DNA of 64,000 nucleotides from Scatophagus argus (Eukaryota > Chordata > Actinopteri > Scatophagidae): positions 843,501 through 907,500 of the forward strand of contig NC_058499.1 in the NCBI RefSeq assembly GCF_020382885.2. Direction: 5' to 3'. This document shows positions 34,398 through 50,900 of the stretch, piece after piece; positions within the stretch are counted from its first letter, which is position 1; each line of letters starts with the position of its first letter. A model generated the notes under the pieces. The model saw only the letters and a program-made list of their open reading frames with translations. It was not told where the DNA came from and did no database searches. The position numbers were made by a program, and so were the translations under genes.

Positions 34398-34790
34398 AGA
34401 CTTAGACTTAGACTTAGACTTAGACTTTCTTTATTTGTCATTTGGATTTTCATCACAAACGAAATTTCGGTACAGTGGCTCAAGCATAGCAGGAATTACC
34501 GACATATTCTTTATAAAAGAAAAAGTAAAAAATATAATATATACACAAATAAATATGCAGTAAAAAGTACTTGAAAGTGAGGTAGTTTGTATAAAAGTCA
34601 GTCAGCATATATACATATGTAATTATTATTGCACAGTGAGTATTTGTAATAAATAGTACTTTGTGGATGTACAGAATATAAATATATTGCACAGTAAATA
34701 AATGGGCTGTAGTCCTGAGTGGTGTTTGTGTGGTTGAGGAGGGGAAGTGATCATGTAGAGAGACTGCAGCAGTGAGATTCAGGTACGAAG
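34398..34790 (-). mobile_element. LINE 3' tail remnant with (CTTAGA)n
   Basis: CTTAGACTTAGACTTAGACT precedes TTCTTTATTTGTCATTTGGA and AACGAAATTTCGGTACAGTG. This is the reverse complement of a common fish LINE tail that ends in a short tandem repeat. Downstream there is AT-rich 3' UTR containing several blocks of the type TATTGCACAGTAAATAAATG. Confidence 0.65.
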
Positions 34791-37115
34791 CCGGACCTGC
34801 TGCTGCTGAATGTGCACCACATGTGAACCAGCTCGGGCCACAGCTGGGCTCCGTTAAGGTCAGCACCAAGTCAGAATCTCCACCAACACTCAAAGGAGCT
34901 CTGGGACAGTGTTGGCCCTCAGAGTTTGGCCAAGACGCTTTGGCTCCAGGTGAGGCGCCAGGTGACGGGTTGTCACACACAATAACACAAAATAATCATT
35001 TTAACTGACCGATTCCTGCAGTGTACAGTGCATATGTACATGTAGATGGATGATGAACTTTTACTTGTACATTTAAGAGCATTTACTGTCAAGTACTCTT
35101 CATAAGAGGGTCTTTCACTTTTACAAAAGTAATAATTCAGTACAATACCTTCACTTCGACTCAAGTATGACTTCTGGGTACTTTTCACAACACTGCAGAA
35201 AAGTTGTGATCAGATCATTTAAGTTTATTGTGTGTTTTTGAGGTGCACATTCGTTTCACTTGGACCTTTGGGAGCATTCAGAGTCGGCTACCTGTCGCCG
35301 ACGCACCGCATCCCTCCTGATTGTCCTTACTGTGATCCACCACGGGCAAACGCAGCTGCTGGTATCAGCAACTCCCTGTTAAAAAGAAATTCAAGTTGTG
35401 TCCTGACACAGAGTTAATAGAGGAAGAAGAATGGCCCAGAGCCTGATGGAAGATCAAACACCCACAGCAGAAGAAGGAGGAGGAGCGATGAAAAGATGCA
35501 GAGCTGCATCCTGCTGCACATTCTCTTCTCTCTGCAGTGAATACCAACAGCTTTCATCCTCACTTTCCTAACAAAGAGTCAGCAGTAAGACTGGCTGGCT
35601 GGGACGGTGGGGACGTGTCTTCACGCTCATCCCATCAAACGACAATCACAGGCCAAATCACAGCTGGCAGCCGGACACACCGAGGCGCCGGGCTTTAAAC
35701 CTCTTACCTCGCTTCTCTCTGCAGGTTTACTTAAAGTCAAGTTCCCTGTGGGAGCTGACATAACGCGCCGCTTTATGCTGCGACCATTTCCCTTATTTAC
35801 TGTCTGTTGTCTGTGTGTCCAGCAGCGGCTCCACAGCCACACAAAGCTCTTACTCTCACACTAAGGCCTCGCTGACAACACGAGGATTAAGATGCTGCAG
35901 CTCCGACTCTGCTGGCCGGATGTTTTACCGACAACAAGCCGTTCATCTTATGTCGGAAAGAAAAAGTCTGGGGCCGTCACAAAAACTCTGATACCAGCAG
36001 AAATCGATTAAGACCAGAGCAGCCAGAAAACTCTGAAGAAGAAGGAGGTGAAGTGAGTTTCTGACTCACGTCGTTCTTGACTGATTCATAAAACTGAAAC
36101 ATTTTTTGACAAAAACATGTGCTGGCTCACATCTTTACATTGACAGTGAAAGAGAACTGGACTTTGGTCCATCCTGTCCTAATGAAGTTTAACATTTCAT
36201 TACTTGGAAGCCAATTTTGATTCCCAAAATTTGCCCAAGTTGTTGACAGTCCTTTAATTTGAAGGCTAACACGGGTGGATGTGACCTCCTGTGTGGAAGT
36301 CACGAAGGTCACGTTGTCTCGCAGCCTGTCCCAGCAGTACGTCCTCTGCTAACCTGCTTGTTTAGCAGCAGAGGGACGACGGAGGATTTCACCACGCAGC
36401 TCCTCTGTGTGTCAGGAGGGTTTAAGTTGACTTCAGATGAAGGTTGGGGACATTAATACCTTCATCCCTCCACGCTAATATGAAATATAAATAGAAGCAG
36501 TGAGGGGAAGGAAATAAATTCCAGTGGGATATTTCCCCAGCAGCTCTTTAAAGTTAAATACGAGAAGGAAGTTGGAAGACGCTCTGCGTGTCCTCCAGCA
36601 GCCGTGGCTTTACAGATTCATTCAAGCAATTTGTCTCTGAAATATTGGGCTTGTTTTCAGGCAGGAAGACGTTTATCAAAACAGATCACTTCATCCATAA
36701 GCAATCTACTTGTCCCTCCTGTGGATCAGCGTCCCGACAAACAGCAAGAGGCAGAGACATTCGCCGTCAAACTCTGCACTGACTTGTCTCAGCTCGTCAC
36801 CGCCTCAATAAAAGCAAATTTGTATTTGTAATTTGTGCTCAAAAAGCATTCGGGTGCTTTACTTTAGTAAAAGATACTAAAACCACTGTGTAAAAGTACT
36901 CAGTGCGCAGTAACGTGTCCCCTGTCGTCCTGTCCTGGCTGAGGTGCTGATTATTTTCTCCATGAATCCACTGATTGTTTGCTTTGTCGAACAGGTGAAA
37001 ACAGAGAGACACGTGGCCCCAAAGTGACGTCACCGAATCATCTATCGCTTTGAATGGAAACCTCTCTGAAGCGAGGACATTCATAACTTAATTAATCATT
37101 AATAACAGTAATAAT
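34791..37115. other. Intergenic stretch upstream of the CART gene
   Basis: No exon was recognised on either strand. AGTACT-type repeat fragments occur near 35090-35190 and 36840-36910. Distal regulatory elements cannot be judged from sequence alone. Confidence 0.4.
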
Positions 37116-37278
37116 AATAGTCGGCCACGTCACACCCGTGACGTCGTCCGGACTCTGAAGGGGGCGGGGCGCTGCGTCCAAACATCCCGCGCGCAGCCGG
37201 CGGCGCGGGACAAACACCTGGAGGAGAGCGGAAGCAGCACGCGGACTGGCGGAACTTTGTTCTCCGTTTTCTGGCATC
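37116..37278 (+). promoter_or_regulatory. CART gene promoter with CRE-like site and GC box
   Basis: Upstream of the ATG lie TGACGTCG (37139-37146, one mismatch from the palindromic CRE), another CGTCA half-site at about 37128-37133, and a GC box GGGGGCGGGGC (about 37159-37169), all in a CpG-rich block. A CRE in the mammalian CART promoter that responds to cAMP and CREB is established knowledge; use of this one is inferred. No TATA box is evident. Confidence 0.55.
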
Positions 37279-40020
37279 ATGTGGGCGCGAGCTGTGCTGT
37301 GCGCGGCGCTGCTGTCCGCGCTCTGCCCGGCGGGGAGGACGGAAGCCGAGAGGGACGGGAGAGACGTCCAAGACTACAGCTACTCCAACTCCAACAGACT
37401 GGTGTGTGCGTGAGCTTACTGCTTTGATTTGTACTTTCTGTCCAGACGTGAGCAGCTTGTGTTCGGCTGTGTTGTGTTTACGGACCGTCACAGCTTTAGG
37501 CTTTCATTATAAAGACATGAGATGGTTCATTCTTTAAGGATGTTTGGATGCAGAATGTTTCTCCCGGACAAACTGAGCGACAGAGGACCAAATGAGGATT
37601 AGTTTTAACAATTAGCCGATTAATAAAACGCCCGCAAACTGATCAGCAACAAATAATATGATCGATTTAATTGCTGAAATTGCTGTTCCATCAAAAACAG
37701 CAGCGTTTCTCTGGTGTTGTGAGGACGTTGTGCTCTTCTCTGCCTTAGTTTAAATCATCATTACACGCGTGTTTATGTTAATCTCTCCAGCTCACGTGCT
37801 CTGACAAAATGAAAAGTGTTTTCTGACATTTTGTAGACTAAAACAAGTGATCAGCTGAGAGAAAAAAATCCAACTGAATCAAAGTAATCGATGAGCTGCA
37901 GCCTTAAACGCTGCAGGAAGAAAATGAGCCACACGTCATTAAGATGTCTGATATCTGCTGGTTCGCTTCAGTTGCAGTACTACAGTGTAGAAGTACTGTG
38001 TTTCAAATCAAAGTCCTGCACTCAGAATTTCAGTAGTGCAAGTATTAAATGGCTGAATTTTATATCCCAGTACAGCATCACAAGTACCAAAAGTACTTCA
38101 GTTTTCTAATGTCACATGTGATATTAACCCTCCTGTTGTGTTCATTTGTCAGGAACAGCAGTGGCGTTCCCAGGTCAGTTTGAGCCGGTGCACATTTTAT
38201 TATCCAAAAGAAGTCTGAAAATAAAACAAATCCTAATAAGCATTGTTAACATTTAATTACAAACTCCATTGCTAACTATTCTGTCAATATTTAGTGTATT
38301 ATGGCGTTCCTTACCTCTCACAGATAATGGTTCAATTATCCAAGTATCAGTCGTTTTTCATTAAAAAAAAAAGAAAATAGATGTTCAGTGTTTTGTTTTT
38401 TGTTTTAATGTTTCACTTTTCTGACACACTTTAACCCCCAGTTTGACTGCCGGGTCAAAGTGACCTGAACAGCATCTATGTGACATAAACTGTGAGATGT
38501 GAGATGAACCATTTTCATGTTATATGTTGATTACTCTCATGAAGACAAGCAGAAGAAGTTTCATACTGAAAAATACTATTACTATTATAATGATAATACT
38601 ATTTCTCTTGATCTTCAAACTTCAACACGAGTCAAATTGACCCGTAACATAACAGGAGGGTTAATATTCATACATTAACGTGTTGATCACTTTGATGTGC
38701 AGCTCATTTATCATCAGCAGTATATTTCATCATTAATCTGCCAAGTAAGCAGAGTTAGAAAATAAATGTAGAATTACTCAAGTATAGTACGGATACTTCA
38801 GATTTATACTAAGGTACGACACTTGAGTAACCACTGCAGGTGTCTGTGTGTGATGCAGTGACAATGTTATTCTGTAGGCTTCTGCTCATGAGTGTGTGTG
38901 TGTGTGTGTGTCAGCTCGGTGCTCTGCATGAAGTGCTGGAGAAGCTGCAGACCAAGAGGATTAATCCGTGGGAGAAGAAGTATGGACAGGTCCCCTCTGT
39001 GAGTCCCACACTCATGAAGGCACATTAAAGGAGCAGTTCACCAAATCATCTCAGTACATTTACTCAAGTGCTGCAGTCTGCTTTAATACAGTTTTGAAAA
39101 TCTTCTGTTTCTGAATCTCCGATTCCGATTCCGGTCCCGACCATCGGGGGTTCAGGTTTAAAAATCAGCTGCTGCAGAGCCGTCTGGGCAGGAAGCACAG
39201 CAGTCTGTGATGTCTGTGATGCTTACCAAAAACTCGGCACAGGAATGCGGTCTTGCGATTGTACAGGTGTACCTAATAAAGTGGACACTCACTGTATAGA
39301 AATCAATACATTTCATTTATCAATAGAAACTGAAATTAGTATCTTCCAGGTCTCTGTGGTGCGCTGATGTGCAGTAACAGCCGTTTGCCACAAGATGGCG
39401 CCACTTACCCCACAAATCAACTGAAGCAAACTCAGTCCGAAGCGTCCCACAGCTTTCACGTGAAGACGTCACGAGTCGTTCAGGTGTTGCCGTAAAACTA
39501 AATGCTCTTATAGTCACAACGGAAAGGCCTGCATTCTGTGTTTTTAAAATATTAATATGTACTTTAGTATGAAAAGGCAGCAGTGGGAGGTGAAGTGAAG
39601 CAGTAAGGTCCATGTACAAAGTACCATCGGACACAAGGTACAAGTACATCAGAACTGCTCCTGCAGCACTTGAGTGAATGGACTTTTCTCCATTGACCCC
39701 AATCTTCTGCTTGTATTTATACAAAAATCTTTCATATACTAATACTGTTTACGTACATATACCCAGTTTGTACACACAGTATTTCACTTAATTATACAAA
39801 GTGTTATTAGTTTTTGTACTTTGTACTCACCTCCTTCATGACATCAGACTTTAATGCTTCAGTACTGTGTACGCTGTGTGACTGTGGTTCTCCTGTGGTT
39901 CTCCATCTTCAGTGTGACCTCGGAGAACACTGTGCCGTCAGGAAAGGCTCTCGCATCGGGAAGATGTGCGACTGCCCTCGAGGAGCTTTCTGCAACTTCT
40001 TCCTTCTGAAGTGCTTATGA
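37279..40020 (+). CDS. cart: Cocaine- and amphetamine-regulated transcript (CART) neuropeptide precursor
   Basis: Three exons (37279-37401, 38915-38998, 39913-40020) encode 104 residues. A signal peptide is clear ([19 protein letters not shown]). The propeptide has [12 protein letters not shown], with a dibasic KR cleavage site, and [10 protein letters not shown], with KK, matching the processing sites of human CART. The mature C-terminus has all six cysteines of the knot: [20 protein letters not shown], then [19 protein letters not shown] peptides are secreted neuropeptides acting in feeding, reward and stress circuits. Teleosts carry several CART paralogues; I cannot say which this is. Intron 1 hosts a MITE and ends in a (TG)n tract before the exon 2 acceptor. 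A poly(A) signal ATTAAA is at 40163-40168. Confidence 0.96.
38128..38660. mobile_element. piggyBac-type MITE with TTAA target duplication
   Basis: A 533-bp element in CART intron 1 is bounded by TTAA on both sides (38124-38127 and 38661-38664). The ends are inverted: the left end is CCCTCCTGTTGTG and the right end CATAACAGGAGGG, with one mismatch in 13. CCY…RGG termini and TTAA duplication are the hallmark of piggyBac elements. A subterminal inverted motif is also visible (GGGTCAAAGTGACC within, and CAAATTGACCCG near the right end). No transposase frame is present, so it is non-autonomous. Confidence 0.88.
38892..38911. repeat. (TG)n tract at the CART exon 2 acceptor
   Basis: Ten TG units run straight into TCAG|CTCGG, so the exon 2 acceptor has a UG tract in place of an ordinary pyrimidine tract. 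Confidence 0.93.
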
Positions 40021-40169
40021 GCCCGTCAGATCACGAGTCAGCGAGTCTACTTTGACATGTACATTTTCCAAATATATACGAATCTGAAAAGATGTATAGT
40101 AGCCTTTAGAGTGGAACAAGTCCTCCATGTTGTGTCAACATGTTTGTCCAGTGCTGTGCTGCATTAAAG

Positions 40170-41465
40170 CCATTTTATCTCACTTTTCCCCTCTTTGTCT
40201 CACTTCTGAAATTACAACCGAGCTCAGCTCAAAACCTCGCCTGCGAGTCAGTGGACCAGAACCTGAGGCGAAAACCCGCCGCGTCCTGCACGACGACCAC
40301 GAATTAAACAGGCAGCCTCGTCGCAGATCAAATCAGTGCTGAGGAGCCTTGAATGCTCTGCTGTCCTTCTTTTCTTCAGCTTTTGTCTTTTCTGTGATGG
40401 TGCAAACAGAGCTGCTGTGATGCAGGAAGAGATCCCAACACTTTAAGAATCTCATATTTAAAAAAAAAATGGAGAATTTCTTTTAGTGTCAGTTTTATCA
40501 ACATTAAATTGTTCCCCTCAGGTTTCAGTACATCAGGAAAATAATCTGTGCTGAATTACCTAACGACAGGAAAACAACACTATTGCTATTTCAATCATTT
40601 CTCAAGCAGAAATGTCCAACGTTCTCCGAGTGCAGCTTGTGAATTGGGAGGATTTGGTTCTTTGTTGTATGTGAAACTGAATCTCAGTTAACATCACGTT
40701 GGGCTGATTTTCTGAGCGGAGGAGGGAAAGTCTGCTCGCCTGCAGCCCGACGCCATCGCAGCACTCATCCATCACACCGTAAAGGTGGAGGCTTCAGCCC
40801 ATCAGGGGAACAAACGCCTCACACACTCTGTGGAAATGACATCACAACATGTGGTTGTTAATGACTTCACCCGCCCGACGCCTCGAGAGGGTGAAGCTGC
40901 CTCGTGTTGTCGGTGCAAACGAGTTGATTGTGGTCTGCGTCAGCTCGTTCAGGTTCAGCTTTTCATTTCACAGGTTTGCCCCAGATTCAAACCACACCTG
41001 GAGCAGGTCTGAGACTCATTCTGACCAGGTGTTGAAAAGGTGTGAATGCATTCATCTCTAACACAAACTGTAATTAGCTTTGTGATGTGAGCGCAAATGA
41101 AAAGGTTTTAAATCTCACGTGGACGCGTGAAATCCTGAGGCCAACAATAAAAAGAGTCAAGTGAGACAGAAAACACAACATGTGACCGACTGCTCAGAGT
41201 TTAAGACCCTTAAACATCTCACTGAACAGCTTTTATATTTCACTTAAACACAAGAAGAGGCTGCTGAAAATCAGTCAGAGGACTTGACATCAGGACTGAG
41301 GTAAAAGTGCTTCGATAAAACCACAACCCTTCGTGTTCTCGTTCAATTAGACACGTGTCCCTTGTTCCTCTGAACTGACGTTAGACCTCCGCCAAAGTGG
41401 AGCTTTGACAGATCAGATCGAGACAAATCAACAGTCCAACACGGCAGAGTTTTGTCCCAACGGGT
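40170..41465. other. Intergenic stretch between convergent CART and rps17
   Basis: No exon or RNA gene was recognised. The two flanking genes converge, so this stretch contains their 3' ends. Confidence 0.45.
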
Positions 41466-41492
41466 TTTATTAGGAAGATACTTTACAGACGT

Positions 41493-45553
<4,061 letters not shown>

Positions 45554-47330
45554 GTTGGATCGGCCTGGTAGAAGAGGACAAGCAGACTTCCGGTGGATGA
45601 TTAAATCCACTGGCGGAAGTTGAGCCCAGAAACAAACTGCGGCTACGGCGCCCCCTTTCGACTGGAGGTAAAAACTACAGCAACAACTACTACTCATTTC
45701 ATCATTACCATTTTCTCCTAAATAATTAAAAATATTTAGCTCATAAGAAAATTATCCAGGGTAATAAAATTGGCAAACAGTAAAATGCGATTAAATGTTT
45801 TGGATTGATTGTTCAATGAAATTATGTTACTGACGGCCATTATGACAAAATATTTCTCCTCTACCATTACCTTCAAATCTCAGGTATGGATGGTGAGTTT
45901 TTACTAAGGATTTAATAATTCATTACTCAGAGAAATTACAGATTTATTGCAGAAATACATTCCCAATACATTCTTGCCTTTGTACAACAAACATTTCTGT
46001 GCTTGGAGGACTTCAACACATCACATTCAAAAATTTGGCTGAATTTGGAAACCAGTTAATTTCCCTTGAAGCTAACAGACAAGGGGAAGGGTTTTGGTCA
46101 ATGCTGAAACAACTTTTACCAGAGAAAATTCTACATCACAATGTTATAAAAGCGTTAGGCTCCATCTCCAGGTGCCCGTTTCCCTGAATGAGATCAACTC
46201 AAACTGTTTTCTGCACCTCCTCGTGTCTCTCTGTCATTGTCTTCTGTCTCAAATCAAACAAAACTAAATATGATTCAGATATAATCACACACATTCATGT
46301 TATTTATCATGTAAAACCAAATGCTTTTCACGATTTTCTGCAGTACTTTCATTTAAAGCTGTAAATATCTACAGAAGTCTGCTGTATATTAATGACAGGT
46401 TTTATCCTAATGTTAACTAGTTTACATTAAAGGGTCCATTCAACATTTGGGAGCCAAATGAGAAAACGGATTTCAGTTTCATCTGTGTGTCCTGCACAGG
46501 GACACAGCAGGAGGTGGTATTTAGCCTAGCTTAGCAAAAACACTGGAAACGGAGGGAAACTGCTAGCCTACTGTCAACAAAAGTAAAAAAATACACCTTT
46601 CTACAGCCAGTGATGAACATGTACTAAGTATATTTGCTCAAATACTGTACTTAAGCAGGTATTCATACTTTACTTGACTAATTGCTATTTCCGCTTTATA
46701 CTTATACTTAACTACATCTCAGAGGGAAATTAACTTTTGTACTTTTTATGCTACTACATCTATTTGAACCTTTTAATTACAGGTTACCTAATAAATTCAG
46801 ATCATTTGTTCAAAATCTAAATCAACACATAAATCGTGACGTATTAGTACAGCTGAAAGTACTTTTTTAAAGTTACCTTTTGTTCATTATACTTTTTTGT
46901 GTGTCTCATGGCTGCATCACGTCTGAGCCAGACACACTAAAATGAATGAAGGTCCCTGAAAATGTTGTACTGTTCCTTTAACTATAGCAGTTCAGTTTAA
47001 GTTTCTTACAACAATCTAAAACAGATATTTGAGTTCTATTGTCAAAGCGTGCAGAAAAAACATTACGGGCCTCTGAGTTTGTTCTTTTCTCAAGTTTCAT
47101 AAAGGTTCCTTTATAGCTAATAAACTGCATTGGCAACACATTAAAGCAGGCGTTTCCCTGGGACACCGGGGCCCCACTGCAACATTTAGGGCCCCAGGTT
47201 TTCCATGTGCAGTAATCCAGTAGTAGTAGTAGTCGCGTCAGTTCATCTGTCTGCACAAATTCATCTACAACCACCTGTTTGATGTCTCGGGTCAAAGGCA
47301 AAATGTCATTTCAGTATTTTTTTTGTTGTG
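45554..47330. other. Intergenic stretch between rps17 and sh3gl3
   Basis: The part next to 45554 is the rps17 leader and promoter. The rest holds dispersed repeat fragments (AGCTTAGCA block near 46530, AGTACT-type near 46610-46890). A 62-codon frame at 45999-46187 has no recognised motif. The sh3gl3 3' UTR should occupy the right-hand part. Confidence 0.45.
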
Positions 47331-47907
47331 CATTTGTTTTAACAAATAAACATTTCCTGGCCTGAGTCTCATAAAGCTGCAGATAAAGTGCCAACAATAA
47401 CTTTGCTTTAAGTACATGCAGAATGCAAAACACTGATGACGACTGCAACCCACTCCTGTAGCATCTTATTTAAACTTCTTAAATAGTATTTCTTATTTAT
47501 AATGAAATCATACAGTATAGAGGATGTACCCACATAAACAGTCTACAGTCAGTCTTATCCAGAAATGCAGGTAGTGTCAGACTGACGTGGCTGCGATTCT
47601 CAGGTGTGTTGAGGACACTGCAGAAACGTGCAGTAATGTGAAAGGCAACAGTAGTTTTGTGCAGGACATGAAGCTAAGAGTCTTAAAGGGAAACACACAC
47701 GTTAGTCTAAAAATGGCTTCCTGTAGGGGCTGGTAAAATACAGCAGCAAAAGTAAAGTGTGACATGAGATCAGAAACTATGGCCTTTCTTTCCTGTTCGA
47801 CACGTCGCCCTGCTGATGTGAAAAAGTGCAAATAAAAAGCTGAAAAGTTGCATATCATTGAAAACACACTCATCAGAGTGGCGTGTTCTGCAATGTTTGA
47901 TATGTTG

Positions 47908-50900
47908 TCATGGTAACGGCAAAGGCACCAGCACGTCCACATAACTGATGGGGAACAGTCCTGATTGGCCGCCCAGCGTGCCCTCGTACCAGTTGGCGTC
48001 GATCTGATTGGTGAGGATGATGATGTCGCCCTCATTGAAGTCCAGCTCACCCTCGTGGTTCGGGTGGAAGGAGTACATCGCCCGGCAACAGGGCTGATCC
48101 AGAACCAGCTTACTGTCAGCTGGGCGAGGGACACCGACAGAGACAGGGAAGGTTGTTATTATTAGTTGATTTTTAATAACTGCAAGTGTATGTTTGTTTT
48201 TTTTTCCATTTATCTGTATGTGGTGTATGTACTGTATATAGACTCTATTATTATACAAAATCACAATTTTTCTGCTTATTGAACTTTTTGAATGGAAATG
48301 AATTGATAGCAAAAGGGCGGGAAAGCACAAGAAAATATAAATAAAATAAGACTTTTCTCTTGTAAAACCAGAAAATACTATTTGAAACCATTTGAGATGA
48401 AGTAGAAATGAAACCTTTGGGTTCGCTGTCCAGTTCAAAACATTATTAATGTGAAAGTGAAGCAGTATTTAAACCTGAGCAAGCTGCAGCTGTGATAGAC
48501 GGCTGGTGAAAAAATCCAATGCTGCCGTTGTATTCACTTCTCATTCTGATCTTTGTGGACCTGAAGCGTCGCTCTGGTTTGTTACTGGCAGCCGTCAGCC
48601 TGTTTTCACACAGAAAATCCAAAACTTCATGACATTCAAACCAGACTCTGCAGCCACGCTAGCAGTTGTTCTTAGCATTAGTTAAAAGGACAAAAAACAA
48701 AGTACAACTGATGGGGCATCAGTGTTGGTTTATGACCTGGAGACACTCCCCTGAGCCTTAGCTGCACTTTGTGTTATTCATAACTGGCAAATGTTAGCAT
48801 GTAACATGTTAAACTAATATGGTGAACAATGACTGCTCATGCTGATATGTTAGCATTGTCCTTGTTCACCGTCTTAGTTTAGCCTGTCGTAACTGGTCAA
48901 TGTTGCTATAGCAACAATGGCTGAATAATGTTACAAACGAAGTGTCTTGTGCCGTGGCAAATAAAAAACGCATCCAACTCTGTTTGTAACAGATTTGATG
49001 TCACTCCACGTCCGCAGTCACAACTGGAATGCAGCATAAGTTAGCATGCTGAGGTTAGCATTTAGCTCATCTTTAAACCACTGTGACTGTGATGACTTGT
49101 TTTTACTCTCAAAATGTTCACTCACATAACATGAGTGGCCCTCCTTCCATTTGAATCTCATTTGTGGACTTGTGATTTTAACATTTTTGTTGTGGGTATT
49201 TGAGGTGATGCAGAGATGTGACAGGTGTTGAACCTGGGCTCACCTTGCCTGCAGGTTACCATGGAGACCCAGCAGGATGCAGTGGGCATTGCGGTGAAAG
49301 TCCAGCAGCGCAGCCACAAGAGCTGCCAGACGACTGAGCTGATCGGCCTGCAGGAGCAAACACGATGGCAGCCATCAGTGGACGTGCTTGTCAGGTATGT
49401 GTGGGAAATAATCAGTTGACTTCATATATTAATCAGGATTAACACCATCGCATTTACATCTGTTCAATTCCAGCATTCCAGAAGATTCTACTCATTTTTA
49501 TCAAAGTCAGTTTGTGTCCATCACAAACAACGAGACGCCGTAAATCAGACTCAGATGAAGAGGAAACACTTTTAGCTCACATCGTTCTGCAGCAGGATGA
49601 ACATGCTCCTCTCTGCCACCTCTTTGAACGTGATGAACTTGTCCCAGGCCTGTTGGACCTCCTCCGCTGGGACTTTCCCTCTACGTCTCCTCTTGTAGTC
49701 AAAGTCCAGTCGGCGACCATTCAGCTTCTTCAGCTGGTACTGTGGAGCCAATCAGAACAAAGATCAGAAATGCAGACACAGCTTCTGGACATACACACAA
49801 AATGCTTTTTTCAGATCTGATCATTTTCTATTCAAATCATGTTGTGGGTCCAGCAGTTAATGTTGGACAAAATGTGAACGTGCAAAGATTCCTCACTCTG
49901 ATCTCCTTCAGCTCTGTGTTGTGGAGGTCCTGCAGGGGGTCGATGAAGGTCTGTTTGACGGTGACATCCAGAATGTCCCGGGCCTGGGCCACCTGCTGCA
50001 GAGCTTCACCCACACCAGACAAAGCACCACCTGAAGCCCCAGACGACCAGTCAGAGGACCAACCAGACGACCAATGAGAGGACCAAGTGATGGACGAGAG
50101 CAGAACAAAAAAAAAAAGACACAGAAAGAGGAAAAGCAGCAAGTGTAGACAGATAGATAGATCGATAGATATTTTATTGATCCCAAGGGAAGTTCAACAA
50201 GCATGCAACCATTTCAGTGTTTTGTTTAAGTTTGCACATTTCTGTCAGCACATTTCTGAAGACTGAATTTCTCTCAAACGCCAGCTGCTTATTTTCAGTC
50301 TAAAATAAATGTAGTCCAGTAACAATCTGAAATGCTGTCACAGCTTTGCTTGTATTTGCACAAACAGGCCCTGACTAAAAACTTTACGTATACTTAAAAA
50401 AAGAAAAGGTAAAAAGTTAGTCCCTTTATCACTGTTTGTTACATTTCATGTTTAACATCATGGAAACACCACATGTAACTGACATCGTACCAAATTCAGA
50501 AGCCGCTCCGAGCTCCTGTCCGTAGCGCACCATGCATTCTCCCAGCATGCCTTCTGTCTGCGGGTAACCCACCGACTTCCCCTGTCCTCGAATCCTGGAC
50601 ATGGTGTTGAGCATGTTCAGTTTAGCTCTGTCTGCTGTGAAAAGACATTCAGCCGTTTGATGCACGCGGTCTTCCGGTGTTTCATTTTTCCATAAAGATA
50701 AAAGTGCACTGAAGAGACTTCACGTTGCGTTCCTGTTCAGGGACTTTCTCTCAGTACCTGGATTGGGTTGGAGGAACTCTGTAGTTTTGGACAGCAGCTC
50801 GACCAGCAGAGAGTGGATCACTGCAACGCTCTGACAGACAGACAGACAGACAGGAAGTCAGCTCAAACGTGTTCCTCATTTCAAAGCAGACTGAAATAAA

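Noticed and set aside
34480-34980. 166-codon minus-strand frame
   Set aside because: It reads through an AT-rich LINE 3' UTR; Tyr, Ile and Phe runs reflect composition.
45999-46187. 62-codon frame (MLGGLQHITFKNLAEFGNQL…)
   Set aside because: No recognised family and no splice or promoter context; perhaps a decayed mobile-element fragment, not enough to annotate.
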